Shown here: piece by piece, positions 8,871-15,940 of the stretch
Numbering within the stretch: position 1 is the first letter of the stretch
How the letters are laid out: the number at the start of each line of letters is the position of its first letter
NCBI GenBank assembly: GCA_902363045.1
Contig: CABIYX010000002.1
Location: 72,059 to 136,058, forward strand
From: Clostridiales bacterium
GTDB taxonomy: Bacteria; Bacillota; Clostridia; Oscillospirales; Oscillospiraceae
Direction: 5' to 3'
DNA length: 64,000 nt
Translations under genes and position numbers: made by a program
The notes under the pieces: generated by a model
The model's input: the letters and a program-made list of their open reading frames with translations, nothing else
Databases searched by the model: none
What the model was told of the DNA's origin: nothing

Positions 8871-9137
8871 TCAGACCACCAGCGCCCGCAGGGCAAAGGT
8901 GAGGGTCATTACCAGGATCCCCATGCTGGCACAGGCGTCCAAAAACAGAGCGTGCCGGCGTGCCTGCCGGCTGCGGCGGACCCGCGGAGCGGCGGACTGG
9001 GGCAGAAGAGTTTGTTCAGAGGTCTCCTCTGTCTGGCTGTCCTCGGCTTTTGAGAGCTTCCGGCGGTACTGTTCCAAATCAACGATGTTATCTGTGTGGC
9101 GGATCCAATTCGAGGTGCTGTAATAAAGCGTCTGCAT
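8871..9137 (-). CDS. Small single-pass membrane protein, candidate SOS gene
   Basis: 88 residues from ATG 9137, preceded by GGAGGGACATTTT. The N-terminal part (MQTLYYSTSNWIRHTDNIVD) is polar and aromatic and is followed by LEQYRRKLSKAE. A basic stretch (RVRRSRQARRHALFLD) leads into one C-terminal membrane helix (ASMGILVMTLTFALRALVV). No known enzyme motif is seen. Its promoter is near-perfect and overlaps LexA-like CGAAC/GTTCG half-sites, so DNA-damage induction is plausible, in the manner of small membrane division inhibitors such as YneA. There is no LysM and no sequence match to YneA that I can see. lexA itself is not in this window. Confidence 0.6.
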   Translation of the reverse strand: MQTLYYSTSNWIRHTDNIVDLEQYRRKLSKAEDSQTEETSEQTLLPQSAAPRVRRSRQARRHALFLDACASMGILVMTLTFALRALVV

Positions 9138-9234
9138 AAAATGTCCCTCCAATCCCCTGGGAGATGCAGGGGAAGCTGATTCAGGTCCGGCGTCCCGTTT
9201 GAGTCTCACAAAACAGGACTTATGTTCTACTTGG

Positions 9235-9263
9235 ATAATACAACAAATGTTCGAATTTGTCAA
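9235..9263 (-). promoter_or_regulatory. Promoter of the small membrane protein, with LexA-like box in the spacer
   Basis: Read on the minus strand: TTGACA (9263-9258), a 17-nt spacer, TATTAT (9240-9235). The spacer holds CGAAC-ATTT-GTTGT, one perfect half of the Gram-positive LexA box CGAAC-N4-GTTCG plus a partial second half. Confidence 0.75.
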
Positions 9264-9270
9264 GAGAAGT

Positions 9271-9284
9271 CGAACATTTTTTCG
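9271..9284. promoter_or_regulatory. Second LexA-like box
   Basis: On the plus strand CGAAC-ATTT-TTTCG, one mismatch from CGAAC-N4-GTTCG. It lies just upstream of the -35 element of the minus-strand promoter, about 30 bp centre to centre from the first box, that is on nearly the same DNA face. Confidence 0.5.
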
Positions 9285-9294
9285 GTTTTGCACA

Positions 9295-9315
9295 TTATCC
9301 ACATAGTTTTCCACA
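9295..9315 (+). promoter_or_regulatory. DnaA box and near-box
   Basis: TTATCCACA (9295-9303) is a perfect DnaA box. TTTTCCACA (9307-9315) follows three bases later. Both lie between the divergent promoters of the small membrane protein gene and typA. Confidence 0.45.
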
Positions 9316-9401
9316 CCGGTGGACGGGTACACTCTGCCTTTTTGCCGGAACTCCCCCGGTGGGAGAAGATGCAATTTTGTGTGAGTTTTTTTGAGGAACC
9401 G

Positions 9402-9430
9402 TTGATTTTTCTCCCCAAAAGCGGTATAAT
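9402..9430 (+). promoter_or_regulatory. typA promoter
   Basis: TTGATT (9402-9407), a 17-nt spacer, TATAAT (9425-9430). The leader would be about 90 nt. Together with the minus-strand promoter it explains the 390-nt interval 9138-9527. Confidence 0.85.
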
Positions 9431-9527
9431 ACTGCGTCCAGACCTGCCAGAATGAGAGACAGGTCCCTTGTTTGAGATGCCCAGGACCCCAGCGGTCTTG
9501 CCGGAGATAGTAGGAGGAGCTTTGTAT

Positions 9528-11357
9528 ATGCGAAATGAGAAGTTGAGAAACATTGCCATTATCGCCCACGTCGATCATGGCAAGACCACTCTGGTGGATG
9601 AGATGCTCAAGCAGTCCGGCGTGTACCGGGAGAACCAGACCGTGGTGGACCGCGTGATGGACTCCAACGATCTGGAGCGGGAGCGTGGCATCACCATCAC
9701 CGCCAAGAATACCGCCATCCAGTACGGCGATGTGAAGATCAATATTGTGGACACTCCGGGCCACGCCGATTTCGGCGGTGAGGTGGAGCGCATCCTGAAG
9801 ATGGTCAACGGCGTCATCCTGCTGGTGGACGCCGCCGAGGGCCCCATGCCTCAGACCCGCTTCGTCCTGTCCAAGGCCCTGGAGCTGGGCCACCGGGTCA
9901 TTGTGGTGGTCAACAAGATCGACCGCCCCGACCAGCGGGTGTATGAGGTCATTGACGAGGTGCTGGAGCTTCTGATGGATCTGAACGCCACCGACGAGCA
10001 GCTGGACTCCCCCATGCTGTTCTGCTCCGGACGGCAGGGCACCGCCTCTGTCCAGCCCGATGTGGCAGGCAGCGACCTGAAGCCCCTGTTCGACACCATT
10101 CTGGAGTATATCCCCGGCCCGGAGGCCGATGTGGAGGCTCCCTTCCAGATGCTGGTCTCCTCCATCGATTACAGCGAGTTCGTGGGCCGCATCGCCATCG
10201 GCCGCATCGAGCGGGGTACTGTCAAGCAGAACCAGGAGATCGCGGTGTGTAACTACCACGCCCCCGACGCCGCCCCCAAGAAGGCCAAGGCCACTGCTCT
10301 GTATGAGTTCGACGGCCTGGCCAAGGTCCCTGTTGCAGAGGCCACTGCCGGAAATATCATCGCCATGAGCGGCATCGGCGATGTGACTATCGGCGACACC
10401 ATCTGTGTCCCTGACTGCGTGGAGCCCATCGAGTTTGTGAAGATCTCCGCCCCCACCATCGAAATGACCTTCTCGGTCAACGACTCCCCCTTCGCCGGGC
10501 GGGAGGGCAAGTTCGTCACCAGCCGCCAGCTGCGGGACCGCCTGTTCCGGGAGACCCTGAAGGATGTGTCCCTGCGGGTGAATGAGGTGGAGAGTTCCAC
10601 AGACTCCTTCAATGTGGCCGGCCGTGGCGAAATGTCCCTGTCCATCCTGATGGAAACCATGCGCCGGGAGGGTTATGAGTTCCAGGTCTCCCCTCCCCGT
10701 GTGCTGTATCAAGAGATCGACGGCGTTAAGTGCGAGCCTCTGGAGCGCCTGGTGGCCGATGTGCCCAACGACTGTGTGGGCGCAGTAATGGAGAAGATCG
10801 GCTCCCGCAAGGGCGAGTTCCTGTCCATGAACCCGATGGGCAGCCGCACCAAGCTGGAGTTCCTGGTCCCCTCCCGGGGCCTGTTTGGCTACCGCAACGA
10901 GTTTTTGACCGATACCAAGGGCGAGGGCATCATGGCCTCTGTCTTTGAGAAGTACGCCCCTGTGAAGGGCGAGATCCAGCGGCGGAGCACCGGCTCCCTG
11001 GTGGCCTTTGAGACCGGCGAGGCGGTGACCTACGGCCTGTTTAACGCCCAGGAGCGCGGGATCCTGTTCATCGGCGCGGGCGTCCCTGTGTACGCGGGTA
11101 TGATCGTGGGCGAGACCCCCAAGGCGGAGGACATCTCGGTCAACGTGTGCAAGAAGAAGCAGCTGACCAATATGCGGGCCTCCGGCTCCGACGACGCCCT
11201 GCGCCTGACCACTCCCCGCACCCTCTCCCTGGAGCAGTGCCTGGAGTTCCTGGCGGATGACGAGCTGCTGGAGTGCACCCCGGAGAATCTGCGCCTGCGC
11301 AAGCGGGTGCTGGACCACGGCGAGCGGATGAAGCTGGCCTCCCGGAAGAAGGGCTGA
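9528..11357 (+). CDS. typA: Translational GTPase TypA/BipA
   Basis: 609 residues from ATG 9528 (TAGGAGGAGCTTTGTAT upstream), standard for TypA. A ribosome-binding GTPase related to EF-G that helps 50S assembly and stress adaptation. G motifs: AHVDHGKTT, then RGITITAKN in switch I, DTPGHADF, and NKIDRPDQR. Domains II and III and the EF-G-like domain V follow, then the TypA-specific C-terminal domain ending ERMKLASRKKG. Monocistronic by its own promoter and terminator. Confidence 0.97.
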   Translation: MRNEKLRNIAIIAHVDHGKTTLVDEMLKQSGVYRENQTVVDRVMDSNDLERERGITITAKNTAIQYGDVKINIVDTPGHADFGGEVERILKMVNGVILLVDAAEGPMPQTRFVLSKALELGHRVIVVVNKIDRPDQRVYEVIDEVLELLMDLNATDEQLDSPMLFCSGRQGTASVQPDVAGSDLKPLFDTILEYIPGPEADVEAPFQMLVSSIDYSEFVGRIAIGRIERGTVKQNQEIAVCNYHAPDAAPKKAKATALYEFDGLAKVPVAEATAGNIIAMSGIGDVTIGDTICVPDCVEPIEFVKISAPTIEMTFSVNDSPFAGREGKFVTSRQLRDRLFRETLKDVSLRVNEVESSTDSFNVAGRGEMSLSILMETMRREGYEFQVSPPRVLYQEIDGVKCEPLERLVADVPNDCVGAVMEKIGSRKGEFLSMNPMGSRTKLEFLVPSRGLFGYRNEFLTDTKGEGIMASVFEKYAPVKGEIQRRSTGSLVAFETGEAVTYGLFNAQERGILFIGAGVPVYAGMIVGETPKAEDISVNVCKKKQLTNMRASGSDDALRLTTPRTLSLEQCLEFLADDELLECTPENLRLRKRVLDHGERMKLASRKKG

Positions 11358-11391
11358 GTCCCGGTGCTTCCTGAGGGTATCCTGAAATGAG

Positions 11392-11435
11392 AAAAGCTCT
11401 GCGTCCTGTTTTGCACAGGATGCAGAGCTTTTTTG
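11392..11435 (+). terminator. typA terminator
   Basis: AAAAGCTCTGC and GCAGAGCTTTT enclose a nested TCCTG/CAGGA stem. T6 follows. Confidence 0.9.
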
Positions 11436-11493
11436 CACCTTTTTTCAGTTTGAAATGGGGCATCAGAGTGAAATACAGGAGAAAACCGTTGCG

Positions 11494-11525
11494 TTTTCCA
11501 CAGATTTTCCTAATAATGTGGAAAA
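11494..11525. promoter_or_regulatory. Inverted pair of DnaA-box-like 9-mers
   Basis: TTTTCCACA (11494-11502) and TGTGGAAAA (11517-11525) face each other across 14 nt between typA and a minus-strand gene. They are close to TTWTNCACA. Function is uncertain; the same arrangement occurs with perfect boxes at 6157. Confidence 0.35.
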
Positions 11526-11591
11526 TATCGTGATGTCCTAGGGCAAGAGGGCTTGCCCTTCCCCTGCCGCTCTGTGCAGATGCGCCTGTCC

Positions 11592-12206
11592 TCAGCCGTC
11601 GGTCTTGTCCTGGACCAGATCCAGGATGATGTCCACGCATTTCTCAATGCCGATCAGGCCGGAATCCAGGGTTATGTGGTAGTTCTGGGCCATGCCCCAT
11701 TCCCGGTCGGTATAGTGCTTGTAATTCACCCGGCGGCGGGTGTCCTTGTCCGTTAAGCGCTTCTCTGGGGACTGCTCCGACTCGCCGTATAGGCGGACGA
11801 TGCGGTCGGCCCGGAACTCCATGCTGGCGTGGATAAAGGTATGGAGGCAGTCGTCCCGGTCCTTCAGGATGTAGTCGGCGCACCGGCCCACAATGACACA
11901 GGGGCCCTTGTCCGCCAGGTCCCGGATCACCCGGTGCTGAATGGTCCACAGGAAGTCAGAGGCGGACATCCCGCCCATGGCCCCGGGGACGCCGCGGCCC
12001 AGAAAGGCGTAGGCGAAGCGGTTCCTGCTGGGGGCGAACTCCCCCTGCTCCTCAATGAACTTGGGATCGAAGCCGCTCTCCAGCGCTACCTGCTTGACCA
12101 GCTCCTTGTCGTAGTATGGGATGTTCAGCTGCTGGGCGACCCTCTTGCCGATGGTGCGTCCGCCGCTTCCGAACTCGCGGCTGACGGTGATGATCTTCTT
12201 TTTCAT
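11592..12206 (-). CDS. Cytidylate kinase-like family protein
   Basis: 204 residues from ATG 12206, chosen for AAGGAGGTTTTGGCT directly upstream. The protein opens with a P-loop, ITVSREFGSGGRTIGKR, typical of the cytidylate-kinase-like family (PF13189), a set of P-loop NMP-kinase-like proteins common in Clostridia and distinct from true Cmk. A lid-like basic segment (LYGESEQSPEKRLTDKDTRR) and the NYKHYTDREWGMAQNYHITL block are typical. Substrate unknown. Transcribed alone from a TATAAT promoter whose sequence is repeated upstream of the HD gene at 48.1 kb. Confidence 0.85.
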   Translation of the reverse strand: MKKKIITVSREFGSGGRTIGKRVAQQLNIPYYDKELVKQVALESGFDPKFIEEQGEFAPSRNRFAYAFLGRGVPGAMGGMSASDFLWTIQHRVIRDLADKGPCVIVGRCADYILKDRDDCLHTFIHASMEFRADRIVRLYGESEQSPEKRLTDKDTRRRVNYKHYTDREWGMAQNYHITLDSGLIGIEKCVDIILDLVQDKTDG

Positions 12207-12297
12207 AGCCAAAACCTCCTTGTGATGATGGGTGGCCCTCCGGGGTATAGACGGGACTGCGGCTGGGGAGAAGCGCGCCGCCTGTGGAGATACCCCT

Positions 12298-12326
12298 ATT
12301 ATAATGCGTACGAAACAAAGCCACAA
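12298..12326 (-). promoter_or_regulatory. Promoter of the cytidylate-kinase-like gene
   Basis: On the minus strand TTGTGG (12326-12321), a 17-nt spacer, TATAAT (12303-12298). The whole element, including spacer bases CGTACGCAT and upstream GCTTGTG, is shared with the promoter at 47977-48005. Confidence 0.75.
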
Positions 12327-12367
12327 GCATGGAAGGCCAAAGATTGCAGGGAAAAGTCAAAAAATTC

Positions 12368-12418
12368 TTGACAATACCTAGAACTGCAAGGTATTCTATA
12401 CCTAGAAGAACAAGGTAT
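12368..12418 (+). promoter_or_regulatory. padR promoter with two operator repeats
   Basis: TTGACA (12368-12373) is followed 18 nt later by TATTCT (12392-12397). Two 21-bp inverted repeats of the form ATACCT-N9-AGGTAT lie at 12374-12394 and 12398-12418, spaced 24 bp centre to centre. The first covers the spacer and the -10; the second covers the likely start site. This is the arrangement expected for PadR autorepression. Confidence 0.8.
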
Positions 12419-12457
12419 GATCTGGACGGGAGATTTCCCGGGAAAGGATGGAAAGCC

Positions 12458-12808
12458 ATGAAGCTGGATAAAGGACTGGTGGCAGGCAGCAGCACCCTGC
12501 TGGTACTCTCTCTGCTGGAGCACGGCGATCTGTACGGCTATCAGATGATCGAGGAGCTGGCCCGGCGCTCCAACGACGTCTTTCAGATGAAGGAGGGGAC
12601 GCTGTACCCGATCCTGCACGCACTGGAAAAGGGAAAGTATCTATCTTCCTATGAGCAGCAGGCGCCTACGGGACGGATGCGGAAGTATTATAAGCTGACC
12701 CGGAAGGGGCGGGAACTGCTGGCCGATAAGAAAACGGAGTGGGCCAGGTTCCACCAGGGGGTGGAGGATGTGCTGTCCGGCGGAGCAAATGCCCTGGGGA
12801 TGGCCTGA
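12458..12808 (+). CDS. PadR family transcriptional regulator
   Basis: 116 residues from ATG 12458 (GGAAAGGATGGAAAGCC upstream). A winged-helix PadR repressor of the short type: LLVLSLLEHGDLYGYQMIEEL, then MKEGTLYPILHALEKGKYL as recognition helix and wing, then RKYYKLTRKGRELL. The C-terminal helix for dimerisation is short. It heads an operon of membrane-anchored proteins with an AEELAAHLEDK helical domain, the usual partner of PadR regulators. Two matching palindromes overlap its own promoter. Confidence 0.93.
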   Translation: MKLDKGLVAGSSTLLVLSLLEHGDLYGYQMIEELARRSNDVFQMKEGTLYPILHALEKGKYLSSYEQQAPTGRMRKYYKLTRKGRELLADKKTEWARFHQGVEDVLSGGANALGMA

Positions 12809-12813
12809 CCGGG

Positions 12814-13650
12814 ATGGCTGGGAGCAGAAGGCTTCCCCGGCTGAGCCGGGGTCAGAGGACAGTACGGAATTTTATTATTTTTTTCCTGGCGCTGGCATTG
12901 TGGTGGGCACTGCCCAGAATGCCGCTTTGGATGGTGGCAGAAGAGTTGGCTGCCCACCTGGAGGACAAGACATCCGACCTTCAGCGGATCTTCCCGGATA
13001 TGACGGAGGCGGAGGCCCGGGATCGGGCGATCTCTGAGATGGGAAATGTCACGGAGTTGGGAAAAGAATTGGCAAAGATCCATAAGCCCTGGCTGGGGTA
13101 CTTGTGGCGGGCCAGCCAGGCTGCGCTGGCAGCAGCGCTGCTGGTACTACTGGTGCTGGTGGGGAGCCATGTGATAGGCGGAAGCTCCACCCTGGGAGGC
13201 TGGTACGGCCGGGAGGGCAGCCGGAGAGACAGTCAGGACGGGATCATCCTGCTGGCGGCGGAAGAAGAAACCGTGGAGCTGGAGGGGTGCACCCTGTCCC
13301 TGGATCATACAGTCCTCTGGTCCGGCCCAGATGGGGAACGGAGCATGGAGCTCTGTCTGCGGGTAGATAGTCTGCGCTTTTGGGAAAAGGGCAGCTGTCA
13401 GTTTGAGCATATCACCGCCACAGACGATCTGGGGTCCCATTACGCCAGTGAATATGAGTGGAGCGTAAAAGCGGTACCCTTTCGCAGGCATATTTATACC
13501 TATCTGGACGGCTGGGGGCCGTTTCATCAAAGCTATCGCGTGCAGGTGAGGGGTATTGCTCCAGAGGCGGAATGGATCCGTCTGGAGTACCGGCTGCTGG
13601 GACGGAGCTTCTCCCTGAACATCGATCTGACAAAGGAGGCGGAGGCATGA
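12814..13650 (+). CDS. HAAS-type (PadR-associated) membrane protein, copy A1
   Basis: 278 residues from ATG 12814, directly after the padR stop; ATG 12919 is an alternative. Core: VAEELAAHLEDKTSDLQRIF through AISEMGNVTELGKELAKIHK, a helical PadR-associated domain of the HAAS/DUF1700-like kind, then PWLGYLWRAS, one membrane helix (AALAAALLVLLVLVGSHVIG), and an outer domain of beta character with no known motif. The paralogue A2 (14384) has a soluble lead-in GIRFGPDRRAVSEEL. In A1 the aligned DNA is 13 bp shorter and the frame changes, so the hydrophobic N-terminus (NFIIFFLALALWWALPR) may be an artefact of a deletion. Its stop overlaps the next start. Confidence 0.65.
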   Translation: MAGSRRLPRLSRGQRTVRNFIIFFLALALWWALPRMPLWMVAEELAAHLEDKTSDLQRIFPDMTEAEARDRAISEMGNVTELGKELAKIHKPWLGYLWRASQAALAAALLVLLVLVGSHVIGGSSTLGGWYGREGSRRDSQDGIILLAAEEETVELEGCTLSLDHTVLWSGPDGERSMELCLRVDSLRFWEKGSCQFEHITATDDLGSHYASEYEWSVKAVPFRRHIYTYLDGWGPFHQSYRVQVRGIAPEAEWIRLEYRLLGRSFSLNIDLTKEAEA

Positions 13651-14399
13651 AGAAGCGCCGGATGAGCTGGGGGATAAGGCTGGCTCTGAATCTGGTCCTG
13701 CTCTGTGTCTTGGTGGTGTTTATCTGGGGCCTGCTGGGCTTCTCCTCCCCGACCCTGCGTGGCAGATTCCGTAGGGTCGCCCAGGCTAACTGGGCGGACC
13801 CGCTGGAGATCCAGGGTGTGCTTCTGTGTGATGGCCGGCGCTGGGTGCTGGCCGCCGGACAGGATCAGGTGATCCTGTGGCAGGATGGGCGGGACGGCCT
13901 GGAGTACTGGCCCCGGGATCCGAATGGGACAACACTGGTCCCCGTGCCGGAGATGAGGACGGCGCAGGGAGAAATCTGGGTGGCGGCGGCGGATGTGCCG
14001 GAGGGGACAGCCGCCGCCGGGCTGGAACTGACAGTGGGCTGCTGGTATCAGAAGAACGGGACCTCTGGCTGGAGCTTCAGCAGCCAGCCGGAGCAGCCCG
14101 GGGATCTGCCGCCGCTGACCCAGCAGTGGGAAAAGACCTACTCCGCAGCGGGAGAACTGTTGCAGGACGGGGCCGTTCTGTTCCATATCGCTGTGGAGGA
14201 GGAGCCGGATGAAGGCGGGCCCCCGGAGGACCTGATCCTGAGCGACACCGGTGAGTGGGATCTCTATTGGAGTGAGCCGAAGCGGAGAGGGGTGGACTGC
14301 GCCATGGAGGCGGTGTTTTATGATGCAGAGGGCCAGGAACTGGAGCGGGCCGCTCTGGCCACCACGGAGGAGGGAGGCGGACCATGGACGGCAGGGTAA
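13647..14399 (+). CDS. Membrane-anchored hypothetical protein, copy B1
   Basis: 250 residues. The ATG at 13647 overlaps the stop of A1 (ATGA). Short basic N-terminus (MKKRRMSWG), one membrane anchor (IRLALNLVLLCVLVVFIWGL), then an extracytoplasmic region rich in Trp, Gly and acidic residues. It is followed by a close-order paralogue (B2 at 15184) with the same layout, so A and B were duplicated as a pair. I recognise no family. Its role is probably linked to the A protein and to PadR signalling at the membrane. Confidence 0.6.
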   Translation: MKKRRMSWGIRLALNLVLLCVLVVFIWGLLGFSSPTLRGRFRRVAQANWADPLEIQGVLLCDGRRWVLAAGQDQVILWQDGRDGLEYWPRDPNGTTLVPVPEMRTAQGEIWVAAADVPEGTAAAGLELTVGCWYQKNGTSGWSFSSQPEQPGDLPPLTQQWEKTYSAAGELLQDGAVLFHIAVEEEPDEGGPPEDLILSDTGEWDLYWSEPKRRGVDCAMEAVFYDAEGQELERAALATTEEGGGPWTAG

Positions 14400-15187
14400 G
14401 CCCATGTGACCAGTGGCTGGACAAGGCCACGGCGGGTATCCGCTTTGGCCCTGACCGGCGGGCGGTATCGGAGGAATTGGCCGCCCACCTGGAGGACAAG
14501 GCGGCCGGCCTCCGGCGGATCTTCCCGGACATGACGGAGGAGGAGGTCTGGGAGCGGGCCACCTCAGAGATGGGGGACCCGGCGGAGATCGGAAAGGCGC
14601 TGGCGAGACTCCACAAGCCCTGGCTGGGGTACTTATGGCGGGCCAGCAAGTGGGGTGCGGCCATCCTGGTGGTGCTTCTCATGGCGATCAATCTTTTTCT
14701 GAGCGACCACTTTCAGTCGTACGGGTATGCTCTCTGGGGCAGGGAAAGCACCGTGTACGGACGGACGGAGGGAGAGAAAATCCAGATGGGGGGCTATACC
14801 TTCCAAATTGTCGGGGCGGCCTGTCTGGATTACCCTCAGGACTGGAGAGAGAGCAGGGACCGTGTGCAGGTGGCCTTTCGGGTGTCCACCCCCCGGTTCT
14901 GGGAGCGGATCGATGAGGGCGCCCTCCAGTCTGCCCTTACCATGACCGGACCGGGGGACTGGAGCTATGGGATGGACAGGGCACTGCTGGAGCAAGATCC
15001 GGAGACGATGAGCGACCGGATGATATGCGGCCTCCAGAGGGCTGAGTGGGGCCTGTTTCACGACACCTATACGGCCTATGGAGATGTGGAGTGGACAGAG
15101 GGCGAGTCCATCTGTCTGAAGTTTCACTTCGGAAAAGGCAGCTTTACTCTGACAGTTGATGACCTGGAACGGGTGGTGATGGAATGA
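14384..15187 (+). CDS. HAAS-type (PadR-associated) membrane protein, copy A2
   Basis: 267 residues. ATG 14384 lies inside the end of B1 (16-nt overlap), behind GGAGGGAGGCGGACC. Starts DQWLDKATAGIRFGPDRRAV, then SEELAAHLEDKAAGLRRIF, ATSEMGDPAEIGKALARLHK and PWLGYLWRAS, nearly identical to A1 in this helical domain. One membrane helix (WGAAILVVLLMAINLFL) follows, then a diverged outer domain. High identity in the helical part and low identity outside suggest duplication followed by divergence of the exported half. This copy looks intact at the N-terminus. Confidence 0.7.
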   Translation: MDGRVSPCDQWLDKATAGIRFGPDRRAVSEELAAHLEDKAAGLRRIFPDMTEEEVWERATSEMGDPAEIGKALARLHKPWLGYLWRASKWGAAILVVLLMAINLFLSDHFQSYGYALWGRESTVYGRTEGEKIQMGGYTFQIVGAACLDYPQDWRESRDRVQVAFRVSTPRFWERIDEGALQSALTMTGPGDWSYGMDRALLEQDPETMSDRMICGLQRAEWGLFHDTYTAYGDVEWTEGESICLKFHFGKGSFTLTVDDLERVVME

Positions 15188-15912
15188 TAGAGAAGCTGCG
15201 GGCCAAATGGGAAAAAAGCGGGCTGAAGTCCCGGACAGCAGGAAAAATTTACCTCAGCCGGGGAAAGAAGCTGGCCCTCAATCTGGTGATCATCGTACTG
15301 GCCGGGGGGTGGCTGTGGGGGCTGGCGGGCTGTCCCCTGCCCACAGTGGAGATGGAGTTCCGGCGGCTGGAGCGGCAGTATCTGTTGCCCCGGAGCGAGG
15401 TGGCGTACCAGAGCGGTTTCTGGAGCTCCGGCGGCGGTGGGGATATAAAGAGCCGGGATGGGACCTATCTCAGCGTATTTGAGCCGTTGATAGTGGGCGT
15501 GACCGAGGATCGGGGTTATTCTGTCACACTGCGCCGACCTGGAGGGCACGATATGACTGTGATTTCGCTTGGCGAGGGACCGGCCCCGGTTCCAGTGAAT
15601 GGGACGGTCGCCAGAGTCCCGGAGCCCGGGAGAACGTGGATGAGCGGGTGCAATCTCCTGTTTCTCCGGGTCCCGCAGGAGACGGCCCGGGCGGAGCTGG
15701 ATGTGGACGCCACGCTTTGGGATGATGAGCGTTTTACCCGCCGCGCTCAGGAGGGACTCTGCCTGGAGGACGGCGTGTGGCTGTTTTCCCTGGAACCTCC
15801 GGAGGGAGGGTACCCAGGGGACTGGTACGAGGGGGCAATGTATACCCTCCGGCTGTACCGGGAGGATGGCGGGCTCCTTCTGGAGCGGAACGGCGTCATA
15901 GAGATCTGCTGA
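15184..15912 (+). CDS. Membrane-anchored hypothetical protein, copy B2
   Basis: 242 residues, ATG overlapping the A2 stop (ATGA). A basic N-terminal stretch of about 28 residues is followed by a membrane anchor (KLALNLVIIVLAGGWLWGLA) and an exported domain. The anchor aligns with that of B1 (LALNLV..WGL); the rest is only loosely similar. It is the last gene of the padR operon; a repeat block begins 30 nt after its stop. No function can be assigned. Confidence 0.6.
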   Translation: MIEKLRAKWEKSGLKSRTAGKIYLSRGKKLALNLVIIVLAGGWLWGLAGCPLPTVEMEFRRLERQYLLPRSEVAYQSGFWSSGGGGDIKSRDGTYLSVFEPLIVGVTEDRGYSVTLRRPGGHDMTVISLGEGPAPVPVNGTVARVPEPGRTWMSGCNLLFLRVPQETARAELDVDATLWDDERFTRRAQEGLCLEDGVWLFSLEPPEGGYPGDWYEGAMYTLRLYREDGGLLLERNGVIEIC

Positions 15913-15940
15913 GCGGTCATGTACGGATACCATAGCTTTC

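Noticed and set aside
8060..8896. 278-codon minus-strand frame
   Set aside because: It runs through three copies of the palindromic repeat unit and repeats the same amino acid text; no start signal.
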